Assembly: GCA_027600665.1 (NCBI GenBank)
Contig: JADGJL010000056.1
Span: 1 to 53,058 of the forward strand
Reading direction: 5' to 3'
Length of the DNA: 53,058 bases
From: Irineochytrium annulatum
Lineage: Eukaryota > Chytridiomycota > Chytridiomycetes > Chytridiales > Chytridiaceae
Under the pieces are notes generated by a model that was not told the DNA's origin, searched no databases, and saw only the letters and a list, made by a program, of their open reading frames with translations. This document shows, piece after piece, positions 42,939 to 53,058 of this stretch; the first letter of the stretch is position 1; every line of letters starts with the position of its first letter. The position numbers and the translations under genes were made by a program.

Positions 42939-43364
42939 ATGTGCTGTTATGTCCTTTCTATGAAACCGTGACAATTGTCAACCATGTCTGGCAGATTTAT
43001 CGCCGTTACGTGTTACAGTTATGCCCTTCCGTCCTTCTTTTGATTTCGTTTGCAGGAGATATTGTTACGCAAATCTACTATGGCTTCGAAACGGCTTCGT
43101 TATTGCGACTACACCGTTTCGCCGACATCGCACTGAACACCGACGACTCGTGAATGGCTTTGTTTCTTGTAACGGCTACTGCTATTTCGGACTGTAAGGT
43201 AGTTGGTGAAAAAATACAAAAAAAGAGGGTCGACGACAACGAATTCGCAAATGAGAACGTTAAGGTGAGGCATTCTAGGACACGAATAAAGTGACCAGTT
43301 GAATCTTATCGGATACAGATCCAATACGGTTGCAGTTCGAGCGGAAGATGAACGCGCAACGCAA
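42939..43364. other. Convergent 3' intergenic region
   Basis: Gap between the AATase-family gene and the interrupted F-box/LRR gene. An AATAAA lies at 43285-43290 on the plus strand. No coding signal was seen. Confidence 0.5.
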
Positions 43365-45052
43365 TTACGAATCGGACCCGCATATTTCAGACCCGACATC
43401 ATCATCGTCTTCCAAACCGTCCTTTTCTTCTCCGACGCCTTCACCCCAGTCCCAATCGCCGCCCTGCCCTTCCCACTCATTCTCGGCTGCATCCGCGCGA
43501 GACGAACCCATGGTGTTCCCGACACCCCGCCACTGGAAGGAATATTTCATGTCCTGTTCATGTTCATCACGTTCCGTGTCGTCCGAGTAATTCTTCACCA
43601 ATTCCACATGCGAATACACCAAAGCCGGCGTCCGTTTGTCATCCAGAAGCACGCCGTAGATGAGCTCAGGGAGAGACTTTACATTTTCGTCGCCGAGACG
43701 CCAAAAGTTGTGGACTTTGACTTCTAGCTCCTCCAGCGACGGCAGCCCGCGAGATTCCACCATCTCCCAGTCGAGAATTCGCAGGCCAAAGGTCGACGGC
43801 GCTGTCACCTTCCAATTCAGGTTCACTTTACGAAGGTTCGTCAATCGCAACGGCACGTCCACATGCTCCCCTTCGTCGTCCTCGTCAACGTCACGATCGA
43901 AACCAAGAAATTGCGTGAGCTCTATGTCCAGCTTTTGAAGCGCCGTCATTTTGTTGATCGACGCCATGAGGTCCATTATCGAATCCAGCCGCTCAAAGTT
44001 CGACGCCGAGAAGCTCAGCTGACTGACGGAATTCATTGACTCCAAAGGCAGATCTTTCACGCTGGCATCCAACATATCTATCCCGACATCGAAGTACTTC
44101 AGCTTCTTCAACATCTTCAGCGGCAGCGAGTCCACGACTTCAGCCGTCACCGGGCCTCCGACTTCTAATTCTATCAGCGTAAATTGTGACGCCAAGACGA
44201 GCATCGCGACCGCGTCGACGTTTTCTTCGTCAATTCAGATCTTAAGCGATGTGAGGTGGTTCACCGAGGCCAGCAGACTTTTTGTCACGGTAATTCTATG
44301 GCATGACAGACTTCGTAACGTCGACCCATGCGCGGTCGCGAATTTAGTGTGGCCTCGGCATCCTTCTCCTAGACGATACCGTGGATTGCGATCTTCTTGA
44401 CCCATCCGTCCTTCCCGCTGGATGCGAAGTGATCGAAAACATTGGCACAGTCCCCATCCTCTCCCTCAGAATGCTGCATGTGAATTACGAGGGAGTTCAC
44501 TCTGCGGCCAATCCGGGCGACGAGAGCGGCGGTACCGCACATCGTAGATGACCGCGAAAGGATCAGGCGCTTTGGCGCTGGGCCTGGCAGAGCAAGCCGT
44601 TCCATTAGGGCCTCAAGCCATGCCCCGTCGGCCCGACGAATGTCCACCGAGTCCAGCTTTCTTAGCCAGGGCAAAAGAAGCGGAGGTGGGACTGGGTCGC
44701 GAGATTCAAGGCGCGTGATCGATCCGTAATTACAGCAGAAGAGAATGCGGATAGATTGCAGGTAGACGCCGATTCGCCAGCCGGCGTCGGACGACGGCTG
44801 GGAGCGCTCGCCATCGGTCGTTGACGGCGGATCAGCGACAAGGACATGCTTCAGGAGGACATCCAAGTGGTTATTGTAGAAGGCGTTGGCCAGCCTCTGG
44901 GACGACCACAGTCGCTCCACTGCCAGCTCGAAGTACGGCCTCGACACGAGCAGGCAGTTGTAGAGGGCGAAACGATCGCGTCGGACGATGGGGTCGAGCT
45001 GGCGGAAAATGCTCACTTTGACGTCCCCAGGGATGTGGGCGTCGTCCAACAT
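43365..45052 (-). pseudogene. F-box/leucine-rich-repeat-like gene with frame breaks
   Basis: From the ATG at 45052 a frame encodes an F-box (IPGDVKVSIFRQLD, then LYNCLLVSRPYFELAVERLW) and LRR-like text, ending at TAG 44371-44369 after AIHGIV. LRR-like sequence continues at once in another frame (LGEGCRGHTKF, STLRSLSC, NHLTSLKI). It meets an in-frame TGA near 44240 and then continues (IDEENVDAVAMLVLASQF) to a stop at 43365, ending acidic and Gly/Trp-rich. I found no splice pair that repairs the first break. A 56-nt intron (donor gtctgc) could skip the TGA. Either the gene is decaying, or there are assembly errors, or it is two genes. An intact version would be a substrate-binding subunit of an SCF ligase. 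Confidence 0.55.
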
Positions 45053-45576
45053 ACGCCTTTTCTGCACACATCATTAGCATCAACAACAAGCAGCACGATA
45101 ACAAACATCTGGCCGAGAAAGATGCAGGGTTCCGAGCCGCTCCATCACAATAAAACGCGGAGGGCACCAAAAGGGATCAAGCCAACGCGCTTCTTAAAAG
45201 AGCTTTTTGAAAAGTGTGAGCAGGGCGGCAAGTAAAAAGATAAGAGCATATTAATACCAAGCTGCAGCGGATTGCCCGAGGACAAAGATCCTTGGCTTGT
45301 TTGCAGGCCCGCCTGAGTCTTGCGACCACGAAAAATGGTCCCAAGTGCTTTTTGACGGCTCGGCTCTCCCTGGAATCCATTTATCTTCAAATAGAACGAC
45401 TGACCTGTATTGTTTACAAGAATTAGGAACTCCATCTCCCAGTTACTCGCAACATCGTTACTTCCATTATTCGCAACAAAAACTCCCATGTACTCGCAAA
45501 TCCGTTACTCTACTAACCAGAAACTGTTCCTTAAATGCGAGATACTTCCTTTGCCTCTCCTTTCCATATGCTAAAT
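45053..45576. other. Intergenic, no gene recognised
   Basis: Upstream region of the F-box/LRR gene and 3' flank of the next minus-strand gene. A minus-strand frame at 45145-45489 has no ATG start or recognisable family. Confidence 0.45.
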
Positions 45577-48105
45577 CTACGGCACCTCCCCGACGTCATC
45601 CCCGTCCGAACGCTTCATCTCCTCCTGTTCCTCTCCAGGCTCGTCTACGCCAACTCCGTCCCCCAACATGTCCTCGCACATCCGAAGCTTTAGTAGCTCG
45701 ACCTCCAGCCTCGCCTGAAGCCACTTCCTCGTGATTGCGTCGCACTCCTGCAAAAGGAGCGATGTGGCCACCCATGGCGCCCTCGGACCGTCGTCAATCG
45801 CTTGCCACGTGAAGAACGCCGCGCCGGGTTGCTGCTGTGAACCCGACGCCGCGGATGCCGCCGACCCAAATCCAGAACCGCTGCCGCTGCCCGTCGCGTG
45901 CCCGCCGGCGTCCAGTGCCGGCGGCGGGTCCGCGACCCTCCACCAGTTCAACCAATCGTGCGGTGCGCTCGACGCCGAGGCCGGGCCCTCGGGCGACAGG
46001 AGGACGTATCGAGCAGCGACGGCGATGCTGAGCGAGACGACGGACCGGTCGCGCATCTCAATCATCTCTGCCAGAATTCTCGACGGCCCCAGCTTCCTCC
46101 GCGTTCCTGCTGACTCCGCGGCAGCACTAGGCGATGGCGTCGCGAGGACGCCAGATCCGTACAGCGGGTTGCCAGGTGCTTCAATGTAGAAGACGTAGTG
46201 CAGGGTGGAACCGTCGGAGCCGAGATCGGGCGTTGGGATGTCGAGGGAGGAGTGCGAGTGGTGAAACCCTCTCGGAGAGGCGAGCGGGTGCCGCGACCCC
46301 GTTCCTATGGCGCCACTGCCGTGTCTGGCACCTCCAGTGAGGCCCGCAGTCGACACCGGAACCTGCGACAATCTGTGCTCCCGCGGTTGCGACGGCCCGG
46401 CGAAGATGTTCTGTAGCAGTGCGGTCGGTTGCGTTCGTACAAGCGATTCGGCAACAGGGACTCCGGATGGGTCGTTGATGAGGCCGTCCCACAGCTTCGC
46501 GATATCGTCACGAGCCGCCGTTGCTTTTCGGCTACCGCCAGCGCGATCGTCCACCATATGCGAGGGCAGATAGGTCTGATCCCGCGCGACGTGTCCCGCC
46601 TTCTTCATCCCGACCAACACGGCATCATCCATCGTCTCGTCCTTATCACCGCCGCCACGACGACCGCGGCTGACACCACCGCCTCCAACATCAGCTTCTC
46701 GCCGGTTAAGCAGCTTGAGCACATCGTCCACGGCTGCAGCGACGGCTGTGATGAGCGTGGACGGGTGCGGCGGCCTCCGCCTCCCGACCTCCCATTCCGG
46801 CCTCAGGGACACGGTTAAGAGCCAATCCAGCACGTCCCGCGGCGTGACGCCTTTGAACTTCTGATAGCCCGGGTACCTCTTGCCCCCAATCGGCCGCGGA
46901 TTATCTTGACGTGCATATGTCAGCATCGGTGCAAGTTTTTAACATGCAGTAAAAGCGTTATGTACCGGGATTGAAGGCGAAGCGGGCGATGGCGTACATG
47001 CACCGGTCCGGATGCTCGCCCGTTGCCGCGAAGGCGCGGAAGATGGTCGTTCGGGTGTGGCGGTAGTGCTCGTCCAGGCTCCAGAGGGACTGCTGCTCAT
47101 CCGGGGGGCCGAGGGTGACCTGTCGGGCGACCTCGTCGTAGGCCAAGACGAGGCCGACGGGCGACTCGGGGAGCTGGCGATCTACTCGGTTCATTCGCCT
47201 GCCAAAGAGTCGAGGCAGGCTGCAGCTGACTCGCCTCTGAGTTCGGTGACATTAGAATCGTCCGATGAGGTCTCTCTCCGAGTCAATGGAAGGGGTCGAT
47301 GGAAGGCCCAGGAGCAGCTGGGACGACGGCCTCTTACCGTGTCAGGCCACGCTAGAGCAGTGGTGATCCGTGCGTCGCTGGCAATGGGGCTCGCCGATCG
47401 CGCAGACGCCCACCCACTAACCAGCTTGTAGCACCCTCGTCTGATCCACTCGGTTTTTCGTTGAAGGTCGTTTGACCGGCCGCCTTGACCTGAGTTCCAG
47501 ACCAACGCGAAGGGATGATACCGTCGACGTCGAGGTTGGGGACGGGATGGTCGCGACGGCAGAGGGCGGCCGTCTTACCTCTGGCGGAATGGAATCCTAG
47601 ATTCGCTGGGATGATATTGCGGGTCATGTGGAAGAATCGGCGATTTCTCGGTTCGCCACCGGGCATGCCAACCAACAAGAAACTGTCGTCGACAAGCTCG
47701 CGCACGGCGTCGTGCTGGCTCTGAGACTCCCGAGCTGCGTGTCAAGGAATTCGCCCGCCGGCATCAGAACTATTGCTCGATGAACGCTTCAGGAGCTTGA
47801 GGATTCCGCCCGACGCGACCCTCCAAATCTTCTCGATGGAACGCCGTTGCTCGCGGGAACATGTCGCCCCTGCTCGTGCCTGCCACTTGACTTACCTTTG
47901 GGAAAGGAATGGCCTGGATAATTTCACAAATTGGAACTGGAGGCCCTGGCGTCGCGGAGAGGCGGGCCAGGGCATTCTGCGAATAACACGGAACGGCTCG
48001 CTGTTAGGACAAGAAATGGATCAGCAGATCGACGTGATCGGCCTGAAGGGATTCGCGGTCGCTCGCCAAACTAGGAAGCTTTCGACCCCAAGCTGCAGGT
48101 ATCAT
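45577..48105 (-). CDS. Unrecognised 681-residue protein
   Basis: Six exons (48105-48034, 47976-47896, 47720-47579, 47489-47338, 47236-46966, 46904-45577) join in phase. Most donors are strong GTAAG. A second phase-consistent model replaces the middle with exons 47720-47422 and 47198-46966. The first ~270 residues look folded: PVPICEIIQAIPFPK, DDSFLLVGMPGGEPRNRRFF, PVGLVLAYDEVARQVTLG, MYAIARFAFNP and VTPRDVLDWLLTVSL. A Gly/Arg-rich linker follows, then FYIEAPGNPLYGSG, DWLNWWRVADPPP, a Gly/Ser stretch and a C-terminal helix (QECDAITRKWLQARLEVELL) with an acidic tail. I do not recognise any family and assign no function. An upstream ATG segment (MHAGNGSSSSENGK, with a good donor) may be a 5' UTR exon. 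Confidence 0.6.
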
Positions 48106-49864
48106 TCACTCCTGGTGCTTCATGCCGGAAACTAAAGAAATGGTCGTCGAGAGCGTACGTGTGTGGGTCGCGAAGTGCTTCCCGTGAGCATTTTTGTACT
48201 TACCACAATTTGCTACCGACGGTCTTGCCGTTTTCCGACGAGCTGGATGACCCGTTACCAGCGTGCATCAACGACAACGCGCAGGCAGTTCTTTCACGTA
48301 CATGAAAAGGAGTGCGATATCGGTAACAGATTAGACGCTGGATTATTTAATTGTTATCGTTGAGTTGACCACCGTCACGATTTTCGTGCACTTGGTGCAT
48401 TTAAATCTGTCAACTGTACAGTGGGACGCATAGACTGATGCGCTGTGATCAACACACCAGGTACGCTCTTATGTTTTATCAATAGTTGCTCGGTTCTGCC
48501 TTGAATACAAGGAGGGGAGGAAAAAAATACTTGTGATTGTAGGTTTTCGCTCTAAAAGGCCGGTAACGAATGCGGGGAAGCTGTGTACGTGATATTCGCG
48601 CAGTATTGGTATCGGTACACGGTGTACTTTATCAACGGCCTTAAAGTTTGAAAAGGAAGACAACACAGGAGCGGGGAAGTCATTGGCAATCAATTTCACG
48701 AAGGCTGCCGTTGTGTTGTTGGCAAAAGCTTTCGTTTTGCGAAGTGCCTCGCCGGCAATAGTCGGTTACTATATCAGTTTGTATTGGCTGTGTTATGCTT
48801 GCAAACTACTCCTCGAAATCTGAATAGATAGCTTTGCAAAGAAGGCATAAATGGAATGCGAGGGATACGAAAGGGAGCCATTGGTATGTGTTTTTGTAAA
48901 GTCTTGTGTATCTAAAATACAGATGTGTTGTTTATTTGCAGCGGATATAACGATAACGGAGGAAATGTTGGTCGCGACAGTTGGCCTTGTCCACATGCCG
49001 CGCAACGATACATTGGCCTATTTGCTCATTAAACTCAATGACGGAACGCACGGGTAGAAAATCACTGACTCATAACAATGCGGTGTACGCTCAAGTCGGT
49101 CGACGGAGGGATATACGGTCGAATTAGAGCACGAGAACGGCATAAGGAAGTTGGCCGGCGACCCGACAACCAGAACAACGGGGCCCAGCGACGACGTCCA
49201 GGGTCTGCTCGTCAGCACGTTTTGCCTATCAAATGCATGAGTGCCCGCCTGAATCTCTACCCGCTTCATTCCGAAAGCCGTTGCTGGACATATATTAATA
49301 GAGCGTTTCCCTTATAACATGTTATTGCAGCTTGATGTTATTACAACGTGAAATGACGGGTATGGCGATGAGGCTTGGCGTTCGCCCATCGAGGTGGCTT
49401 GATTGGAAGAGGTCGCCAAGGACGTCGGGGACACTGGACATTGAGGCTCCACAGAGCACTCGGCCGGCATTGTCGCGTCTCGAGCCCACGGATGGCCAGC
49501 AGGCGCACTGGAATATTCCGCTCTCCGTTCACGGCGGCCTCACAGGAACCGCTGTCATCTCGGACCTGGGCATCCCCGTCCCGAGGGATGTCCAGGACGG
49601 CGTACCCCGTTGCCGAAGGCCGTTTAGGCGGGAGCATATCCGTCCCAGCGCGACTTCTTTCAACAATTGGATAGCCCGTCGGCTCGGACGTGCAACATGG
49701 TTGACCCTTGCCTTAAAACCGCGTCCATGACAGCTTCAACAACCTTTCGGCCGCCCGCCATACCCTGATAAAGGCTCCCGACCTCCCCTTACCTTACGGT
49801 CTCACCTCTCTCAACACCCTCCTTCAGCGCCCCCGCCGCGTCATTCCCACCCGATAACGACGCG
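48106..49864. other. Long intergenic region, no supported gene
   Basis: About 1.75 kb. A minus-strand segment near 48469-48735 is coding-like (KLIANDFPAPVLSS, REYHVHSFPAFVTG) but has no ATG or family. A plus-strand frame at 49332-49730 is open and Arg-rich with no motif. The frame of the next gene is open back to 49772 without an ATG. Confidence 0.4.
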
Positions 49865-51593
49865 ATGGTCTCAACACCAGTCCAGGTGTCGTTCGTGCAT
49901 CCGCGGCCGCCGCCACCGGCCGCGGCCGGCCTCGCGATCCGGTCCTCGTACGCGGGCTTCTCGGAGGAGTGGATCGACACGACCACTCACAATCCGATGT
50001 GGATGACGGCGAATTGGAAGGAGCCGCATCCGGTCGCCGTCAGACTCATTGGGAACCTTATCGACGCGTCGGGAGGGGATGGGTTCAACGTCAGGATTGG
50101 GGGGAACTCGGCGAACAAGATCTGGGTAACCGAACCTCGAGATGAACTTTTTTTGTTTTTTTTTTAATACTGACGCCTTCAAAAGTGGAACCCAAACCAC
50201 GCGACGACGCCCAACCCGGCCGGCTCGTCCATCGCCATCAACGCCACAGTCCTTGGTTTCTACGCGCAGCTCGCAAAATCCGTCCCCGGGCTGCGCTACA
50301 CCTTCGGCGTGTCCATGCGCGTACCGCCCGCGGCGGGGCTGGACGCGACCCAGGTGTTTGTGAGGGACGGGATTTACGGCGGGGTCATCAGCGCCAGCAA
50401 CATCGACGCGATCGAGGTTGGGAACGAGCCTGAGGATTACGTGGCGATCGGGTATCGGGCCGCGAGCTACAGCGCGGGTAAGGCGGCGAGCGAAGTCGCG
50501 ACGGAGGCCGGATTCATCCAGGGCGCGATGAAGAAGTCGCCGCAGTTTGCGGCTCAGGGAACGAGGCCGTTTGCTGGGCCGTCGTCGAACAGGTTCGTCA
50601 GCTTTAGTGGTTACTGATGGAGCACTGTTAATGCTTTTCGTTGCATGTCACAGCTTCACATTCACATCAACGTTTGTCACGAGTTCCGCCATGATGAGCG
50701 CTACCAAATACATAACCGCCCACAACTACGCCCAATCCGTCTGCCCCGGCGCGCACACAACACCCTCCGCCTCCGGCCTCCTCGCCGCGACCGACGACAC
50801 GACCTTCTCCCGTTTCACCTCCCTCCTCCCCCGGGCCGCTGGCGTGCCCCTCCTCCTCGGCGAGACCAACTCCGTCTCCTGCGGCGGCGCCCTCGGTGTC
50901 TCCAACACCTTCGCCTCAACCCTCTGGTCCCTCGATCACCTCGCCACCTCCGCGTGGTCCGGCATCCAGGGCGCGAGGTTCCACGCGGGTGTGTACGCGA
51001 CCTCGACTCCCTTTGACGCCGCGACGGGCACGTTCGTGTCGCAGTCCTACGCGGCGTTCGTGCTGTCGAACCTCGCTCCGAACCTCGTGGACGTGAGGCC
51101 GCTGTACTACGGCATGCTGGCCTTCACCCGGGCGGTCGGGTGGGTCGGGCGGAGCGGCGTGACGGTGGACAATGGGGCGCTGTCGGCGGCAGATGATCAG
51201 GCGGACGGGAATGTGAGGTACTTTGCGTTCTCGTCCAAGGCGTGTGGGAGGGGCAGCGTCCTGATCATCAACAAGAACGAGGCGTCGAGCGCGAAGGTCG
51301 TTGTGAAGTTCGTGCCACCCGCCAGCGTGAACCTTGGCGTCAAGACGGCGAGGGTCGAGCGGGTGCTGTCGACCGGCGGGGTTGGGGCCACGAGAGGCAT
51401 CTCGATCGCGGGGCAGACGTTCGATGGGAGCTGTGATGGCGCGCCGATTGGGGTATGGAAGCCTGAAACGGTGACGCTGTCGGGTGGAGCTTTCAAGGTG
51501 ACGGTCGCGCCGCTTTCGGCGGTCGTCGTGTATATGGGACCGGGCAGCAACAAGGCCGCGTTCAACACGACGCCGGGGAGGCCTTGTCGGTGA
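49865..51593 (+). CDS. Glycoside hydrolase family 79-like enzyme (beta-glucuronidase type)
   Basis: Three exons (49865-50125, 50186-50592, 50654-51593) encode 535 residues. The (beta/alpha)8 core starts after SYAGFSEEWID, with NVRIGGNSANKIWWNP typical of fungal GH79. The acid/base glutamate is E168 (IEVGNEPE) and the nucleophile is E293 (LLLGETNSVSCGG). A beta-sandwich C-terminal domain follows (VRYFAFSSKA, APLSAVVVYMG). GH79 enzymes release glucuronic acid or 4-O-methylglucuronic acid from arabinogalactan and other glycans and are normally secreted. Here the ATG at 49865 is followed by no signal peptide. The frame continues upstream without an ATG, so a 5' exon carrying the signal is likely missing from this model. 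It is convergent with the hydroxylase gene. Confidence 0.88.
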
Positions 51594-51894
51594 TAGGATT
51601 ATGAACTTTTCTTCTTTCTCTACTTGTATATCCATATATCCATATCCCAATATCCCTTATCTGCACATCCGTAGTAAATCAATGCTTTGATGCAAACTGT
51701 TGAGCCTGAGAAGGATATCCGTGACGCAACCGAACAGTAAATACAGTGGGATTATCATCATAAAATGAGTGCATATCTAATAAGGGACAAGAAGCTGTGT
51801 GTTTTATTATTGCTCACAATGAGACTGTAAGTGATGCGAAAGAGGCGTGAATACAGTTTAAGTACAGGGCAGTAAGGTGAAGGGTGATCGACGA
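51594..51894. other. Convergent 3' intergenic region
   Basis: AT-rich gap of 301 bp between the GH79 and hydroxylase genes. Nothing else was recognised. Confidence 0.55.
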
Positions 51895-52946
51895 TCATTT
51901 GGACTTCAGGTCAGTTGTCTTCGCATCAGCCTTTGAGCGCATGCCCGCATTCTGCTTCCTCTCCTTCATGGCAATGACATGCTCGATCGGCTTGTAGCTG
52001 CCCATGATCGTGTCCCAAAGCCGGAAGTTGAGGGAGAAGTTGCAAAGCGGGTAGAGGTGGTGCATCTGTCCACGAAGCACAATTCAGCGACGCATAAACG
52101 AATAAAGTCTTCACAGACAAAAAGTAACCTCGTGGTCCTCGTTCACCTGCGATAAATTGAACGGCGCGAAGATGCGGTGCACGAGCGCGGTCGGCGGCGA
52201 GAGGAAGTGGAACAAGGGTGAGTGCCTGTAGCCGCAGTGCCCGTAGTTGAAGATGAGCGCCTGGCTGATGATGGCAAGCTCCCACGCGACCTTGTTGTAG
52301 TGTGGCATGACGGCCCTGTAGGCCTCGATCGACAGGATGATAACGGGCGCGATCAGGATCAGGTTCTCCACGAAGGCCGCGTACGCCGTCGAGTAGACAT
52401 TGAGCAGCTTCTTCTCGTGATGATGCTTGTGCACGTTGTTCCAGAGGAACTTGTTCTTGTGCATCGTCCGGTGGCCCCAGAAGTACCACGTGTCGACGGC
52501 GAGGAAGAGGAACATCTGCACGGCCAGGAGCTCGGGGAGGTTCCAGGAGTACACGGTGATGGGCGCGACGCGGGCGTGGGAGAGGGCTTGGTAGAGTGAG
52601 ATGGGGAGCGTCACGGATGAGGTCGCGATGAGGGCCTGGAGGATGTCGCGGTCGTCGGTGGTGCCCTGAACGCGCGTGAGGACGCCGAGGCGGCCCATTA
52701 GCTTGAAGAATTGGTGCTGGAGTTCGGTGAGGACGAGGAAGCCAAGGTTGGCGAAAAAGCATCTACGGCGAGATAGAAGGTCAGTCACGGTCCAGCCGCC
52801 GTACAATGCAAAAAGAACGCGTACCGGATGACGGTCCTGATCAATATCTCTGCGGCCGACTCTGAGATGTAGTGCGACGAGGCCGCGTTGATGGACCGGA
52901 CGGTCGCGTTGAAGAGGTCGGGCGAGAGGGTGACGAATGCGGACAT
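51895..52946 (-). CDS. Fatty acid hydroxylase superfamily (di-iron sterol desaturase/oxidase-like)
   Basis: Three exons (52946-52825, 52762-52129, 52065-51895) encode 308 residues. Histidine boxes of the membrane di-iron superfamily are present: HRTMH (in DTWYFWGHRTMHKN), HKHHH (NNVHKHHHEKK) and HEMHH (NEDHEMHHLYP, formed across the last splice junction), with further His in FNYGHCGYRHSP. Two to four hydrophobic spans flank them. Relatives include C4-sterol methyl oxidase, lathosterol oxidase and sphingoid hydroxylase, all ER enzymes using O2 and cytochrome b5-type electron donors. The Lys-rich C-terminus (MKERKQNAG, ending KSK) fits ER location. The exact substrate is not assignable; sterol or long-chain base are both plausible. 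The upstream frame has no other ATG before the window edge. Confidence 0.87.
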
Positions 52947-53058
52947 GATTGCCGACGACGAGTCGATGAGGACGTTAACAGAGATTTGCCGGCATCGACG
53001 GCGGCTTGCGGGGATCTTAAGGACGGCGATGGGGTTGGGGGCGCGGTCCTTCGTGGAG

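Noticed and set aside
47773..48135. Plus-strand open frame of about 120 residues
   Set aside because: Overlaps the first exons of the minus-strand 681-residue model and has no motif.
1..53058. Search by eye for tRNA, rRNA, transposase, reverse transcriptase or viral genes
   Set aside because: No convincing cloverleaf, conserved rRNA segment, DDE/RT motif or viral hallmark was seen. Absence is not proof, since no covariance or profile search could be run.

Overview
The window is eukaryotic nuclear DNA. Most genes are split by short GT-AG introns of roughly 45-100 nt, and two introns use GC-AG. Gene content points to a fungus: a Zn2Cys6 regulator, a Vps17-type sorting nexin, an alcohol-acetyltransferase-family enzyme, a GH79 glycosidase, and mitochondrial dihydroxy-acid dehydratase. 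Several other genes are unusual for yeasts or filamentous ascomycetes: APC7, a small subunit of serine palmitoyltransferase, and a 12-span class III adenylyl cyclase. My best inference is an early-diverging, probably zoosporic (chytrid-like) fungus. The lineage is inferred, not proven. The standard genetic code fits every model.

Layout, left to right. 0.5-3.2 kb: a secreted GPI-type protein, a 62-residue serine-palmitoyltransferase small subunit in three exons, and a small basic-N-terminus protein. 4.7-9.8 kb: a thioredoxin with a mitochondrial leader and an Mdl1/ABCB10 half-transporter. 10.3-14.4 kb: the adenylyl cyclase, its two cyclase domains in inverted order. 14.6 kb: a decayed DNA ligase IV fragment. 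15-29.9 kb: a dense housekeeping block (VPS17, APC7, a 2-oxoglutarate oxygenase, an F-box-like protein, PEX2, importin-11/KAP120, a DUF1992 protein). 30.2-37.5 kb: ILV3, a cysteine glutathione peroxidase, an aftiphilin/Laa2-like protein and cytochrome b561. 38.5-42.9 kb: a transcription factor made of two tandem copies of one Zn2Cys6 protein, divergent by 44 bp from an AATase-family enzyme. 43.4-48.1 kb: a broken F-box/LRR gene and an unrecognised 681-residue protein. 49.9-52.9 kb: a GH79 glycosidase and a fatty-acid-hydroxylase-superfamily enzyme.

Neighbours usually alternate strand, giving tail-to-tail pairs with short 3' gaps (F-box/PEX2, DUF1992/ILV3) and head-to-head pairs with compact shared promoters (PEX2/KAP120 108 bp, TF/AATase 44 bp, LAA2-like/cytochrome b561 about 180 bp). 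I see no operon or pathway cluster. Mitochondrial and redox functions recur (thioredoxin, Mdl1, ILV3, GPx, DUF1992, cytochrome b561). No tRNA, rRNA, intact transposon, CRISPR array or viral element was recognised.

The two most unusual objects are the inverted C2-then-C1 adenylyl cyclase and the self-duplicated double Zn2Cys6 factor. Splice models were built by eye from donor/acceptor sites, reading-phase agreement and remembered family motifs. Residue numbers refer to those models.
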